This document shows, in pieces, positions 1 through 6,994 of a stretch of DNA of 7,701 nucleotides. Origin of the DNA: Neisseriaceae bacterium (GTDB taxonomy: Bacteria > Pseudomonadota > Gammaproteobacteria > Burkholderiales > UBA11063); the NCBI GenBank assembly GCA_947470205.1, contig CANISK010000065.1:1-7701 (forward strand), given 5' to 3'. Under the pieces are notes generated by a model. That model made no database searches and had not been told where the DNA came from. It worked only from the letters and a program-made list of their open reading frames with translations. Both the position numbers and the translations under genes were made by a program. Position 1 is the first letter of the stretch. Every line of letters begins with the position of its first letter.

Positions 1-6
1 ATGTCG

Positions 7-50
7 TCGGGAATCAGAGATCGTTGTCATTCCCGAGAAATCGGGAATCC
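7..50. repeat. dRS3-like short inverted repeat plus a partial neighbouring copy
   Basis: Positions 29-36 (ATTCCCGA) and 41-48 (TCGGGAAT) are perfect inverted repeats around a GAAA tetraloop. The same right arm, TCGGGAATC, occurs again at 7-15, so a second unit probably lies across the window's left edge. The pattern ATTCCC-n8-GGGAAT matches the known dRS3 element of Neisseria, and similar intergenic repeats are common in other proteobacteria. Membership of the actual dRS3 family is inferred from pattern only. Confidence 0.7.
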
Positions 51-70
51 AAATAAAATTAAAAAAATAC

Positions 71-99
71 TTGCATTTTATATATAAGTATGTTACAAT
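71..99 (+). promoter_or_regulatory. sigma70-type promoter of the spc operon
   Basis: A -35 element TTGCAT (71-76) is separated by exactly 17 bp from a -10 element TACAAT (94-99). The -10 is preceded by TG at 91-92, giving an extended -10. The spacer is very AT-rich. Transcription would start near 105-107, leaving a leader of about 100 nt before rplN. This fits the family knowledge that the spc operon has its own promoter just upstream of rplN. The start point itself is inferred. Confidence 0.8.
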
Positions 100-103
100 A
101 GCA

Positions 104-180
104 AACTCATTAAGTAGTGAGTTATATAATTCTGGTCCCCAAAAATTTGGGTCCAATACTGATGCGTTTGCTAACGTATT
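104..180 (+). promoter_or_regulatory. structured 5' leader of rplN mRNA
   Basis: Three consecutive self-complementary blocks lie between the predicted transcription start and rplN. They are AACTCA/TGAGTT (104-109 with 118-123), TGG-T-CCC/GGG-T-CCA (133-139 with 149-155, one T-T mismatch), and AATAC/GTATT (155-159 with 176-180). The first could form right at the 5' end of the transcript; the second and third share one base. No known leader family was recognised. A regulatory role is inference; the pairing is visible directly. Confidence 0.4.
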
Positions 181-204
181 AAGTTGGAAAGGTAAAATCA
201 AAAA

Positions 205-573
205 ATGATTCAAATGCAAACTATATTAGAAGTTGCCGATAACTCTGGTGCGCGTAAAGTTATGTGCATTAAAGTTCTTGGTGGCTCAAAAAGGCGTTAC
301 GCTGGTATTGGTGACATTATCAAAGTATCAATCAAAGATGCAGCTCCTCGTGGGCGCGTTAAAAAGGGTGACGTATGTAATGCAGTTGTAGTAAGAACAT
401 CAAAAGGAGTGCGTCGTGCAGACGGATCACTTATCAAATTTGATATGAATGCAGCAGTATTATTAAACGCCAAATTAGAACCAATCGGGACACGTATTTT
501 TGGACCAGTTACTCGTGAACTGCGTACTGAAAAATTCATGAAGATTGTTTCATTAGCTCCTGAAGTAATTTAA
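205..573 (+). CDS. rplN: 50S ribosomal protein L14
   Basis: L14 is a large-subunit protein that binds 23S rRNA, contacts L19 and takes part in the bridge to the 30S subunit. The 122-residue product has the family's exact usual length. It starts [18 protein letters not shown] and carries the L14 signature at about residues 59-87 ([10 protein letters not shown], then DGSLIKFD). The C-terminus with GPVTRELR (100-107) is also standard. The ATG is preceded by GGAAAGG at 186-192, a ribosome-binding site somewhat farther away than optimal. It is the first gene of the spc transcript and sits directly behind the 71-99 promoter. Nothing in it looks damaged. Confidence 0.99.
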   Translation: MIQMQTILEVADNSGARKVMCIKVLGGSKRRYAGIGDIIKVSIKDAAPRGRVKKGDVCNAVVVRTSKGVRRADGSLIKFDMNAAVLLNAKLEPIGTRIFGPVTRELRTEKFMKIVSLAPEVI

Positions 574-590
574 TAGGTGTTAATACAAAT

Positions 591-926
591 ATGAAAAAAA
601 TTCGTAAAAACGATGAAGTAATCGTAATTGCTGGTAAAGATAAAGGCAAAAAAGGTAAAGTTTTACGTGTAATTTATGACAACATTAAAACAAAAGTACT
701 TGTTGAAAAAATAAATTTAGTAAAAAAGCATACCAAAGCAGATCCAAGTAAAAACATTACCGGTGGTATTCTTGAGAAAGCAATGCCGATAGATATATCA
801 AATATCGCAATTTATAATCAAGAGACAAATAAACCAGATCGAGTTGGTATTAAAATCGAGGAAAATGGTAATAAAATTCGCTTTTTTAAATCAACTGGTA
901 AAATTATTGAGCTAAGGAGTAATTAA
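591..926 (+). CDS. rplX: 50S ribosomal protein L24
   Basis: L24 is one of the two assembly-initiating proteins of the large subunit and binds the 5' end of 23S rRNA. The KOW motif is clear at about residues 7-33 ([19 protein letters not shown]), followed by the conserved [10 protein letters not shown] segment. At 111 residues it is a few residues longer than the usual 102-105; the extra length is in a lysine/asparagine-rich C-terminal tail, where the family is variable. The gap from rplN is 17 bases and the ribosome-binding site (AGGTG at about 575) is weak, so translational coupling to rplN is plausible. Lysine-rich composition fits the AT-rich genome. Confidence 0.98.
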   Translation: MKKIRKNDEVIVIAGKDKGKKGKVLRVIYDNIKTKVLVEKINLVKKHTKADPSKNITGGILEKAMPIDISNIAIYNQETNKPDRVGIKIEENGNKIRFFKSTGKIIELRSN

Positions 927-929
927 GAA

Positions 930-1466
930 ATGGCAAGATTCAAACAATATTACACCGATACAGTAATAGCTCAATTAATGGAACAATTCAACTATAAATC
1001 TGTAATGGAAGTACCACGGATTGAGAAAATAACTTTAAATATCGGTGTCGGCGAAGCAGTTGCAGATAAAAAAGTAATGGATTTCGCAGTTGGTGACATG
1101 GGTAAAATATCTGGTCAAAAACCAATTGTTACCAAATCTCGCAAATCAATTGCTGGCTTTAAAATCAGAGATGGTTGGCCTGTTGGATGTAAAGTGACAT
1201 TACGCAATAAAAAAATGTATGAATTTTTTGATCGTCTTGTGACAATTGTATTGCCTCGTGTGCGTGATTTTCGTGGGTTATCTGCAAAATCATTTGATGA
1301 GGGTGGAAACTATAACTTCGGCATTAAAGAACAAATCATATTCCCTGAAATAGAATATGATAAGATTGATGCAATTCGTGGTATGAATATCACAATCACC
1401 ACTAGTGCAAAAACTACCGAAGAAGCTAAAGCTTTATTAAAAGCATTTAATTTCCCTATTAAGTAA
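930..1466 (+). CDS. rplE: 50S ribosomal protein L5
   Basis: L5 is part of the 5S RNP with L18 (and L25 where present); it binds 5S rRNA in the central protuberance and contacts P-site tRNA and S13. The 178-residue product is full length (usually 179). The L5 signature is at about residues 58-72 ([16 protein letters not shown]), and the C-terminal half contains [12 protein letters not shown]. The ATG follows rplX by three bases and its strong AAGGAG (914-919) lies inside the end of rplX, so the two are translationally coupled. In E. coli the S8 repressor site overlaps the start of this gene; I could not identify a convincing equivalent by eye. Confidence 0.99.
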   Translation: MARFKQYYTDTVIAQLMEQFNYKSVMEVPRIEKITLNIGVGEAVADKKVMDFAVGDMGKISGQKPIVTKSRKSIAGFKIRDGWPVGCKVTLRNKKMYEFFDRLVTIVLPRVRDFRGLSAKSFDEGGNYNFGIKEQIIFPEIEYDKIDAIRGMNITITTSAKTTEEAKALLKAFNFPIK

Positions 1467-1482
1467 AAAGGTATAAATAAAC

Positions 1483-1788
1483 ATGACGAGATTAGCTTTA
1501 ATCGAACGCGAAAAAAAACGCGCAAATTTGGTTAAAAAATATACCAATAAACGCGTTGCTTTGCATAATATCATCAACGATTCTTCAAAAAATGAAGATG
1601 AAAAATTTGAAGCAAGATTAGCTTTACAAAAATTACCACGCAATTCCTCACCAGTAAGAAAGCGCAATCGTTGCGCATTAACTGGTCGACCACGTGGTAC
1701 ATTTCGTAAATTTGGTTTAGCGCGTAATAAATTAAGAGAGTTAGCGCTTAAAGGTGACATACCAGGTATCGTTAAAGCTAGCTGGTAA
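1483..1788 (+). CDS. rpsN: 30S ribosomal protein S14 (zinc-independent form)
   Basis: S14 binds the 3' major domain of 16S rRNA in the 30S head. This is the long, 101-residue C-minus form: it has only one cysteine (C64) and lacks the paired CxxC zinc motifs of the short form. The diagnostic block is at 62-82 ([20 protein letters not shown]) and the end VKASW is canonical. The N-terminus [13 protein letters not shown] resembles the betaproteobacterial [13 protein letters not shown]. The ATG is preceded by AAAAGG (1466-1471). There is no sign of a second, zinc-containing paralogue in the window. Confidence 0.99.
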   Translation: MTRLALIEREKKRANLVKKYTNKRVALHNIINDSSKNEDEKFEARLALQKLPRNSSPVRKRNRCALTGRPRGTFRKFGLARNKLRELALKGDIPGIVKASW

Positions 1789-1805
1789 TTAAGGAGTATT
1801 GTAAA

Positions 1806-2195
1806 ATGATGCAAGATACTATTGCGGATATGTTAACACGGATTCGTAATGCTCAATTAGCAAATAAAGAAGAAGTGGTAATGTCATCCTCAAAAATAAA
1901 GGTTGCAATAGCGGGTGTATTATTAGATGAGGGTTATATTGATGGCTTTGAAGTCTTCGGTGACGTTAAGCCACAGTTACAAATCAAATTAAAATACTAT
2001 GCTGGTAGACCGGTTATAGAAAAAATAGAACGTATATCTCGCCCTGGTTTACGAATTTACCGCAGTTGTGAACAATTACCAACTGTGATGAATGGCTTAG
2101 GAATAGCAATTATTTCCACATCCAAAGGCGTCATTACAGATCGTCGTGCACGCTCACTTAAAGTGGGTGGTGAAGTTATTTGTGTAGTTTCTTAA
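1806..2195 (+). CDS. rpsH: 30S ribosomal protein S8
   Basis: S8 is a primary binder of the 16S rRNA central domain (helix 21) and, in the family, the translational repressor of the spc operon. The 129-residue product is one or two residues shorter than usual. It shows the N-terminal [14 protein letters not shown] block and the signature around residues 97-116 with [14 protein letters not shown] good AAGGAG (1791-1796) lies 9 bases before the first of two adjacent ATG codons, at 1806 and 1809; either could be used and would differ by one methionine. It follows rpsN by 17 bases. Autoregulation is expected from the family, not shown here. Confidence 0.99.
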   Translation: MMQDTIADMLTRIRNAQLANKEEVVMSSSKIKVAIAGVLLDEGYIDGFEVFGDVKPQLQIKLKYYAGRPVIEKIERISRPGLRIYRSCEQLPTVMNGLGIAIISTSKGVITDRRARSLKVGGEVICVVS

Positions 2196-2209
2196 AGGGG
2201 AATATAAAA

Positions 2210-2746
2210 ATGTTATCTCGTCTCGCAAAACTACCAATTAACATACCTGATGGTATAGAAATAACAGTGGTAGATTCTACAGTGACAGCAAAAGGTTCGA
2301 TTGGGGAAATGACATTTACTTTTAATCCTGCGGTTGAAATTATTAAACAAGGCAATGTTATTACTTTAAAAACTAAAGAAGATACCAAATTTGCAAAAGC
2401 ATTATCAGGAACTATTCATGCTATTATCAAAAACATGATTATTGGTGTGAGCAAAGGTTTTGAGAAAAAACTAACTATTCTTGGTGTTGGGTATCGTGCC
2501 GCAGTACAGGGTGATAAATTAAATCTTACATTGGGTTATTCACATCCAGTGGTATATCATTCACCAATAGGTATTAAAATAGAAACACCAACACAAACAG
2601 AAATCTTAATAAAAGGTTTTGATAAACATATGGTAGGACAGGTTGCCTCAGAAATTAGAGCCTTTAGGGTTGTAGAGCCATATAAGGGTAAGGGTATCCG
2701 TTACGCAAATGAAACGGTAGTTATTAAAGAAACTAAGAAAAAATAA
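2210..2746 (+). CDS. rplF: 50S ribosomal protein L6
   Basis: L6 sits near the GTPase-associated region, binding the sarcin-ricin loop area of 23S rRNA. It consists of two repeated alpha/beta domains, visible here as an N-terminal half and a C-terminal half with the signature PYKGKGIRY at residues 157-165. From the ATG at 2210 the protein is 178 residues, against 177 in E. coli. The reading frame is open further upstream to a TTG at 2180, but that would overlap rpsH and add a non-conserved leader; ATG 2210 is chosen because AAAGGGG (2194-2200) lies 9 bases before it and MLSRLAKLPI aligns with the family start. Confidence 0.98.
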   Translation: MLSRLAKLPINIPDGIEITVVDSTVTAKGSIGEMTFTFNPAVEIIKQGNVITLKTKEDTKFAKALSGTIHAIIKNMIIGVSKGFEKKLTILGVGYRAAVQGDKLNLTLGYSHPVVYHSPIGIKIETPTQTEILIKGFDKHMVGQVASEIRAFRVVEPYKGKGIRYANETVVIKETKKK

Positions 2747-2765
2747 ATAAAAGGCTAATTCACAA

Positions 2766-3119
2766 ATGAATAAAAAAGAAACTAGAATTAGACGTGCGAG
2801 AAAAACTAGATTAAAAATTGCCGAATTAAGTGTAAAACGCTTAGTGGTGCATAAATCTAATTGCAATATTTACGCTCAAATCATTGATGAAAGTGGCACA
2901 AAAGTATTGGCGTGTGCGTCTACTGTATCTAAAGACATCAGTTCTTTAGTAAAAAATGGTGGTAATGTTGAGGCTGCAAAAATTGTAGGTAAAGCAATTG
3001 CCGATAAAGCTATTTCATGTGGCATCAAAGAAATAGCATTTGATAGATCTGGTTTTAAGTATCACGGCAGAGTCAAAGCATTGGCAGACAGCGCTCGTGA
3101 ACACGGCTTAGTATTCTAA
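2766..3119 (+). CDS. rplR: 50S ribosomal protein L18
   Basis: L18 binds 5S rRNA together with L5 and helps dock it into the large subunit. The product is 117 residues, the typical length. It begins with an arginine/lysine-rich tail ([17 protein letters not shown]) that contacts RNA, and ends with the conserved [17 protein letters not shown] segment at about residues 92-108 and the final REHGLVF. The ribosome-binding site AAAAGG (2749-2753 region) is about 12 bases from the ATG. It lies 19 bases after rplF and 12 bases before rpsE, the standard spc order. Confidence 0.99.
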   Translation: MNKKETRIRRARKTRLKIAELSVKRLVVHKSNCNIYAQIIDESGTKVLACASTVSKDISSLVKNGGNVEAAKIVGKAIADKAISCGIKEIAFDRSGFKYHGRVKALADSAREHGLVF

Positions 3120-3131
3120 ATGGAGTAGACA

Positions 3132-3626
3132 ATGTCTGAAGTAAAAGATCAATTCATAGAAAAAATGATTAGCATTAACCGTGTTACCAAAGTGGTTAAA
3201 GGTGGTCGTATTATGGCCTTCGTAGCTTTAGTAGTGGTCGGAGATGGAAATGGTGGTATTGGAGTTGGTAAAGCCAAATCTAAGGAAGTACCAGTTGCTG
3301 TACAAAAAGCAATTAAAGAAGCGCGTAAAAATATGCTAAAAGTACATTTAAATCACGGTACCATTCATCATACTATCCAATCATCGCATGGTGCAACTAC
3401 AGTATTTCTACAACCAGCAAAAGAAGGTACAGGTATTATTGCAGGTGGAGCGATGCGTGCAATATTTGATGCAATTGGCGTAAGAAACGTAAGTGCAAAA
3501 GTGCATGGTTCATCAAATCACTATAACGTTGTTCGTGCAACTATAAAAGCATTAAAAGGTATATACACGCCAGCAGAAGTTGCTGCAAAACGTGGTAAAG
3601 CTGTGCATGAAATTTTAGGAGCATAA
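3132..3626 (+). CDS. rpsE: 30S ribosomal protein S5
   Basis: S5 lies at the back of the 30S neck near the mRNA entry tunnel and influences decoding fidelity; spectinomycin resistance in the family maps to its residue 20-30 loop. Here that loop is the ordinary VVKGGRI (21-27). The double-stranded-RNA-binding-like signature spans about 25-53 with [13 protein letters not shown]. The C-terminal domain has EGTGIIAGG (98-106). Length is 164 residues, slightly short of many betaproteobacterial S5 proteins but close to E. coli's. One oddity is [13 protein letters not shown], where the usual proline after SSN is histidine (H130). The RBS is TGGAG (3121-3125). Confidence 0.99.
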   Translation: MSEVKDQFIEKMISINRVTKVVKGGRIMAFVALVVVGDGNGGIGVGKAKSKEVPVAVQKAIKEARKNMLKVHLNHGTIHHTIQSSHGATTVFLQPAKEGTGIIAGGAMRAIFDAIGVRNVSAKVHGSSNHYNVVRATIKALKGIYTPAEVAAKRGKAVHEILGA

Positions 3627-3631
3627 TTCCC

Positions 3632-3829
3632 ATGTCTCAAGATAAAACTCAATACAAAACAATTAAAATTACTCTGGTAAAAAGTTTAATTGGTAGATTA
3701 AAAGCTCACAAAGCATGTGCTGCTGGGTTAGGTTTACGAAAAATTAGACAAACCATTGATGTGATTGCTACTCCAGAAAATATGGGTATGGTAAATCGTA
3801 TAAAATATCTTTTGAAATTTGAGGGTTAA
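3632..3829 (+). CDS. rpmD: 50S ribosomal protein L30
   Basis: L30 is a small, non-universal large-subunit protein that binds 23S rRNA. The 65-residue product has the family core ([27 protein letters not shown]) and the end [13 protein letters not shown]. It is about five residues longer than the E. coli form because of the N-terminal SQDKTQYKT. The TTAGGAG ribosome-binding site (3615-3621) is inside the last codons of rpsE and the ATG follows the rpsE stop by five bases, so coupled translation is likely. L30 is dispensable in some bacteria, and its retention here indicates an unreduced ribosome. Confidence 0.98.
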   Translation: MSQDKTQYKTIKITLVKSLIGRLKAHKACAAGLGLRKIRQTIDVIATPENMGMVNRIKYLLKFEG

Positions 3830-3832
3830 ACT

Positions 3833-4258
3833 ATGTTGTTAAATCAAATTAAACCAAAAGCTGGTAGCAAATCTGCTAAAAAACGCGTTGGACGTGGCAT
3901 AGGCAGTGGTATAGGTAAAACATGTGGACGTGGGCATAAGGGTCAAAAAAGCCGTGCTGGTGGATTTCATAAAGTAGGGTTTGAGGGCGGACAAATGCCA
4001 CTTTACAAACGTTTACCTAAACGTGGTTTTAAATCACAAAACAAATATGCAGAAGTGAGATTGTCTGAAATTAATAAACTTGATGTTACAGAAATAGATC
4101 GTTTGGTTTTAATCAATCATGGAATTGTATCCATGCATGCAGATAAAATCAAAATTATCAATACTGGTAAAATTGAAAAAGCAATTATTGTACGTGGTCT
4201 TGATATAACAGTCAACGCTAAAAATGCAATTCTTGCATCTGGTGGTTCGGTTGAATAA
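3833..4258 (+). CDS. rplO: 50S ribosomal protein L15
   Basis: L15 is a late-assembly protein that threads a long basic extension through 23S rRNA. The glycine- and lysine-rich N-terminal third is clear: [20 protein letters not shown] (residues 18-37), then [20 protein letters not shown]. The globular C-terminal domain ends ILASGGSVE. The product is 141 residues, a little under the common 144-146. The ATG follows the rpmD stop by three bases with GAGGG (3821-3825) overlapping the rpmD end. It is the last ribosomal protein before secY, as usual. Confidence 0.99.
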   Translation: MLLNQIKPKAGSKSAKKRVGRGIGSGIGKTCGRGHKGQKSRAGGFHKVGFEGGQMPLYKRLPKRGFKSQNKYAEVRLSEINKLDVTEIDRLVLINHGIVSMHADKIKIINTGKIEKAIIVRGLDITVNAKNAILASGGSVE

Positions 4259-4264
4259 ATATAC

Positions 4265-4281
4265 ATACTATAATAGAGTAT
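4265..4281 (+). promoter_or_regulatory. small palindrome with TATAAT ahead of secY
   Basis: In the 37-base gap between rplO and secY, ATACT (4265-4269) and AGTAT (4277-4281) are inverted repeats, with a perfect inner palindrome CTAT-A-ATAG (4268-4276). The sequence TATAAT at 4269-4274 matches a -10 consensus, but no acceptable -35 lies 16-18 bp upstream (the best, TTCGGT at 4246, is poor). It could be a weak internal promoter, an mRNA processing signal, or chance in AT-rich DNA. Confidence 0.25.
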
Positions 4282-4295
4282 AGGTAAATTTATAT

Positions 4296-5594
4296 ATGAT
4301 AGCAAACAAACCAAACAAATATGCTGAACTAAAACGTCGTGTATGGTTTTTACTTGGAGCATTGATTGTATTTAGATTGGGAGCGCACATACCGGTTCCT
4401 GGTTTAAATCCATTAGCATTGGCAAAACTGTTTGAATCAAATCAAACTGGTTTGCTTGGTATGGTAAATATGTTCTCTGGTGGTGCATTATCTAGGTTTA
4501 CTATATTTGCACTTGGTATTATGCCATACATATCGGCCTCAATCATTATTCAGTTATCTTCTGAAATAATACCATTTCTTACTCAACTTAAAAAAGAAGG
4601 TGAAAATGGTAGAAGAAAGATAACTCAGTATACAAGATACGCAACTGTTTTACTTGCTCTAGTGCAAAGTTTTGGTGTTGCCACAATGCTTAGTAAGCAA
4701 CCAAATCTGGTAACGACTCCATTGGTGCAGTTTTTTATTACCGCAATTGTATGTTTGGTTGCGGGGACTATGTTTTTAATGTGGTTGGGTGAGCAGATAA
4801 CAGAGCGTGGTGTTGGTAATGGTGCATCAATGATTATCACAACAGGTATTATATCCGGATTACCAAGTGGAATAGGAAAAACATTAACATTAACCTCACA
4901 AGGCTCTATGTCAATATTCTCTATGATTATAGTGCTCTTGTTGATTGTGTGCATAACATTTGTGGTGGTTTTTGTGGAACGCGCACAAAGAAAAATTCCC
5001 ATTAATTACGCCAAACGTCAAGTTGGTAATAAAATAATGCAAGGGCAAAATTCACATTTACCGTTAAAGATAAATTTATCAGGAGTTATTCCTCCAATTT
5101 TTGCATCTGCAATTATACTATTTCCAGCTACTATATTAGGTTGGATTGCGACTGGTAGCCCAAAGTTATCTTTTTTATCAAGTATAGCTAATATGTTACA
5201 CCCAGGCCAGCCAGTATATGTAATACTGTATGCTGCAACGATTATATTCTTTTGCTTTTTTTACACTGCATTAGTATTTAACCCCAAAGAAACTGCGACT
5301 AATCTTAAAAAAAGTAATGCATGCATTCCAGGGATTCGTCCAGGGGATAGCACTGCTAGGTATATTGAAAAGTTAGTATTGAGATTGACATTAATTGGTG
5401 CTATTTATATTACTTTGGTGTGCCTATTGCCAGAATTTCTTATTTTAAAATGGAATGTGCCATTTTATTTTGGTGGAACTTCGTTGTTGATTGTGGTGGT
5501 GGTTATAATGGACTTCATGACTCAGGTGCAGTCTTATATTATGTCGGTACAATATGAAAGTTTGTTAAAAAAAGCAAATTTAAAAAGTTTTTAA
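4296..5594 (+). CDS. secY: Protein translocase subunit SecY
   Basis: SecY forms the protein-conducting channel of the inner membrane with SecE and SecG, receiving substrates from SecA and from translating ribosomes. The 432-residue product shows ten hydrophobic segments, near residues 17-35, 70-90, 114-132, 146-165, 177-190, 207-227, 263-283, 307-327, 362-382 and 390-410. Conserved landmarks include [20 protein letters not shown] (plug/TM2), [15 protein letters not shown] after TM4, the cytoplasmic loop [15 protein letters not shown] (228-242), and VFNPKETA with GIRPG (346-350), where SecA and the ribosome bind. The C-terminus KKANLKSF ends slightly earlier than in E. coli. The start follows TAGG (about 4281) by roughly ten bases. 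Confidence 0.99.
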   Translation: MIANKPNKYAELKRRVWFLLGALIVFRLGAHIPVPGLNPLALAKLFESNQTGLLGMVNMFSGGALSRFTIFALGIMPYISASIIIQLSSEIIPFLTQLKKEGENGRRKITQYTRYATVLLALVQSFGVATMLSKQPNLVTTPLVQFFITAIVCLVAGTMFLMWLGEQITERGVGNGASMIITTGIISGLPSGIGKTLTLTSQGSMSIFSMIIVLLLIVCITFVVVFVERAQRKIPINYAKRQVGNKIMQGQNSHLPLKINLSGVIPPIFASAIILFPATILGWIATGSPKLSFLSSIANMLHPGQPVYVILYAATIIFFCFFYTALVFNPKETATNLKKSNACIPGIRPGDSTARYIEKLVLRLTLIGAIYITLVCLLPEFLILKWNVPFYFGGTSLLIVVVVIMDFMTQVQSYIMSVQYESLLKKANLKSF

Positions 5595-5617
5595 TTTAAA
5601 TCGGGTAAAAAAACATA

Positions 5618-5836
5618 ATGGCAAAAGATGATGTAATACAATTTGAGGGTGAAGTTATTGAAGCGTTACCAAATACCATGTTTCGTGTAAAATTAGAAAA
5701 TGGACATGTGGTGTTATCTCATATATCAGGTAGGATGAGAATGAATTACATTCGTATTTTACCAGGAGACAAGGTAACAGTAGAAATGACGCCATATGAT
5801 TTGACTAAGGCTAGGATTATATTTCGTGCCAAATAA
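5618..5836 (+). CDS. infA: Translation initiation factor IF-1
   Basis: IF-1 is an OB-fold (S1-like) protein that occupies the 30S A site during initiation and supports IF-2 and IF-3. The 72-residue product has the family's exact length and its landmarks: [42 protein letters not shown] and the final RIIFRAK. It lies 23 bases after secY with only a weak GGG (5603-5605) ahead of the ATG. Placement between secY and rpmJ is typical of betaproteobacteria and many Gram-positives; in enteric gammaproteobacteria infA is located elsewhere. A strong hairpin starts at its stop codon. Confidence 0.99.
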   Translation: MAKDDVIQFEGEVIEALPNTMFRVKLENGHVVLSHISGRMRMNYIRILPGDKVTVEMTPYDLTKARIIFRAK

Positions 5837-5855
5837 AATACTCTTTGAGTATTTT
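5835..5855 (+). terminator. hairpin after infA, terminator-like or attenuator
   Basis: AAAATACTC (5835-5843) and GAGTATTTT (5847-5855) form a perfect 9-bp stem with a TTT loop, starting inside the infA stop codon and followed by GCTTGATTTT. The stem is AT-rich and the U-tract interrupted, so complete termination is unlikely, which suits a position inside an essential operon. It could lower downstream expression or protect the 3' end of a processed secY-infA message. ACTCTT (5840-5845) could alternatively pair with AAGAGT (5867-5872), which would exclude this stem. Confidence 0.5.
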
Positions 5856-5907
5856 GCTTGATTTTGAAGAGTGAAGATATATAAAATTATAAAAGGATTT
5901 ATTAAAA

Positions 5908-6021
5908 ATGAGAGTTCAACCTTCGGTTAAAAAAATTTGTCGTAATTGCAAAATAGTGCTTCGCAAGGGCGTTGTACGTGTAATTTGCAAAGAGCCAAGG
6001 CATAAACAGAGACAGGGCTAA
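5908..6021 (+). CDS. rpmJ: 50S ribosomal protein L36
   Basis: L36 is the smallest large-subunit protein; it helps organise 23S rRNA domain V/VI contacts late in assembly. The 37-codon frame starts [15 protein letters not shown] and ends PRHKQRQG. It has all four zinc ligands: C11, C14, C27 and H32, so this is the zinc-binding C-plus form. The 37-residue version with VICKEPRH, rather than the 38-residue enteric version, resembles betaproteobacterial L36. AAAAGGA (5891-5897) gives a good ribosome-binding site ten bases from the ATG. It sits between the infA hairpin and the 134-bp palindromic element. Confidence 0.98.
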   Translation: MRVQPSVKKICRNCKIVLRKGVVRVICKEPRHKQRQG

Positions 6022-6030
6022 TTTTTCAGT

Positions 6031-6166
6031 TAATATACTCTTCGTCTTTGAAAGATGGGCGCTGTTAAAAATAAAAAATTTGTTCCTCATATACTATAGT
6101 ATACCGCGTCATAAATTTTTTATTTTCGCCTAGTCCAAATTTCAAATGACTTCGAGTAATATATTT
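6031..6166. repeat. ERIC-like imperfect palindromic element, copy 1
   Basis: Most of the rpmJ-rpsM gap is one long imperfect palindrome. Matching arms from outside inward are AATATA/TATATT (6032-6037, 6160-6165), ACTC/GAGT (6037-6040, 6154-6157), GTC/GAC (6044-6046, 6148-6150), TTTGAAA/TTTCAAA (6047-6053, 6140-6146), GGCG/CGCC (6058-6061, 6127-6130) and a perfect 14-bp block (6068-6081, 6113-6126). The apex is a perfect 14-bp palindrome, TATACTATAGTATA (6090-6103). Between the inner stem and apex lies an unpaired TTCCTC opposite CGCGTCAT. A related copy starts at 7616. No ORF, transposase or known family was recognised. It ends about 12 bases before the rpsM ribosome-binding site. Confidence 0.75.
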
Positions 6167-6191
6167 TAAATAAAATGAAAGGATAACGCAT

Positions 6192-6557
6192 ATGGCACGT
6201 ATTGCTGGGGTAAATATACCAGATAATGCACATATATCAATTGGCTTACAACATATTTACGGTGTTGGTATTTCTCGTGCCAATCAAATATGTCAAGTAA
6301 CGCAAATTAATCCACAAACAAAAGTGGCAAATTTAACTCAAGACGAGATGGAATCAATTCGGGTGCAAGTTGGTACATATATGATAGAAGGTGATCTTCG
6401 TCGCGAAGTATCAATGAACATCAAACGTCTTATAGATTTGAAATGTTATCGTGGTACTCGTCATCTGAAAGGGCTTCCCGTGAGAGGGCAACGGACAAAA
6501 ACCAATGCTCGCACAAGAAAAGGCCCTAGAAAAGCGATTGCTGGTAAGAAAAAATAA
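6192..6557 (+). CDS. rpsM: 30S ribosomal protein S13
   Basis: S13 is in the 30S head, contacts P-site tRNA with its C-terminal tail and forms intersubunit bridges with L5. The 121-residue product has the standard start [10 protein letters not shown], a helix-hairpin-helix-like segment around residues 14-33 ([14 protein letters not shown]), the block [15 protein letters not shown] (67-80), and the RNA-binding tail [16 protein letters not shown] (99-114) with a short lysine end. It opens the alpha operon. AAAGGA (6178-6183) lies eight bases before the ATG. The ATG is 26 bases beyond the palindromic element, so any mRNA stem formed there would leave the ribosome-binding site free. No convincing dedicated promoter was found in the gap. 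Confidence 0.99.
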   Translation: MARIAGVNIPDNAHISIGLQHIYGVGISRANQICQVTQINPQTKVANLTQDEMESIRVQVGTYMIEGDLRREVSMNIKRLIDLKCYRGTRHLKGLPVRGQRTKTNARTRKGPRKAIAGKKK

Positions 6558-6586
6558 ATATTTTACGTAAAAAGGAATTAAAATAA

Positions 6587-6982
6587 ATGTCAAAAGCAAA
6601 CACAGCAACGAAAGTGCGAAAAAAAGTTAGAAAAGTGGTAAATGAAGGCTTAGTGCACATTCATGCCTCTTTTAATAACACCATTATAACCATCACAGAC
6701 TGTCAGGGCAATGCATTATCTTGGGCTTCAGCTGGCGGTGTTGGTTTTAAGGGTTCTCGTAAAAGCACTCCGTTTGCAGCGCAAGTTGCAGCAGAAAAAG
6801 CTGGAAAAGTTGCCCAAGAGTATGGAATGAAGATATTGAAAGTTCTAGTGCAAGGTCCTGGCCCTGGTCGTGAATCTTCTATTCGTGCATTAAATGCATT
6901 GGGATTTAAAATTGAAAGTATTTCGGATGTGACACCATTACCACATAACGGTTGCCGTCCTCCGAAAAGACGCAGAGTTTAG
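6587..6982 (+). CDS. rpsK: 30S ribosomal protein S11
   Basis: S11 lies on the 30S platform next to S21 and the 16S rRNA 3' end, near the Shine-Dalgarno interaction. The 131-residue product has the basic N-terminus, the core [16 protein letters not shown] (23-38), GPGPGRES (90-97) and the signature end [17 protein letters not shown] (115-131), all intact. The family's Asn residue that can become isoaspartate lies in PHNG, which is conserved here (N121-G122). AAAGGA (6571-6576) is ten bases upstream of the ATG. It follows rpsM by 29 bases. Confidence 0.99.
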   Translation: MSKANTATKVRKKVRKVVNEGLVHIHASFNNTIITITDCQGNALSWASAGGVGFKGSRKSTPFAAQVAAEKAGKVAQEYGMKILKVLVQGPGPGRESSIRALNALGFKIESISDVTPLPHNGCRPPKRRRV

Positions 6983-6994
6983 AGGAGAAAATAA

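Noticed and set aside
1..87. Short open frame from the ATG at position 1 to a TAA at 85-87
   Set aside because: It runs through the inverted repeat and the promoter's spacer, resembles no S17 C-terminus or other family, and has no visible ribosome-binding site because the window starts there.
900..970. S8 repressor-binding site at the rplE start
   Set aside because: Expected from E. coli, but I could not find a helix-21-like stem with the conserved internal loop by eye.
2180..2209. Upstream TTG start for rplF
   Set aside because: It overlaps rpsH, adds residues not in the L6 family, and the ATG at 2210 has a well-placed AAAGGGG.
6137..6176. Dedicated promoter for the alpha operon ahead of rpsM
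   Set aside because: TATATT at 6160-6165 resembles a -10, but there is no credible -35 at 16-18 bp; the motif is also the end of the palindromic element.
6022..6191. Insertion sequence or coding mobile element in the rpmJ-rpsM gap
   Set aside because: The gap is only 170 bases, with no frame resembling a transposase; it is better described as a non-coding palindromic repeat.
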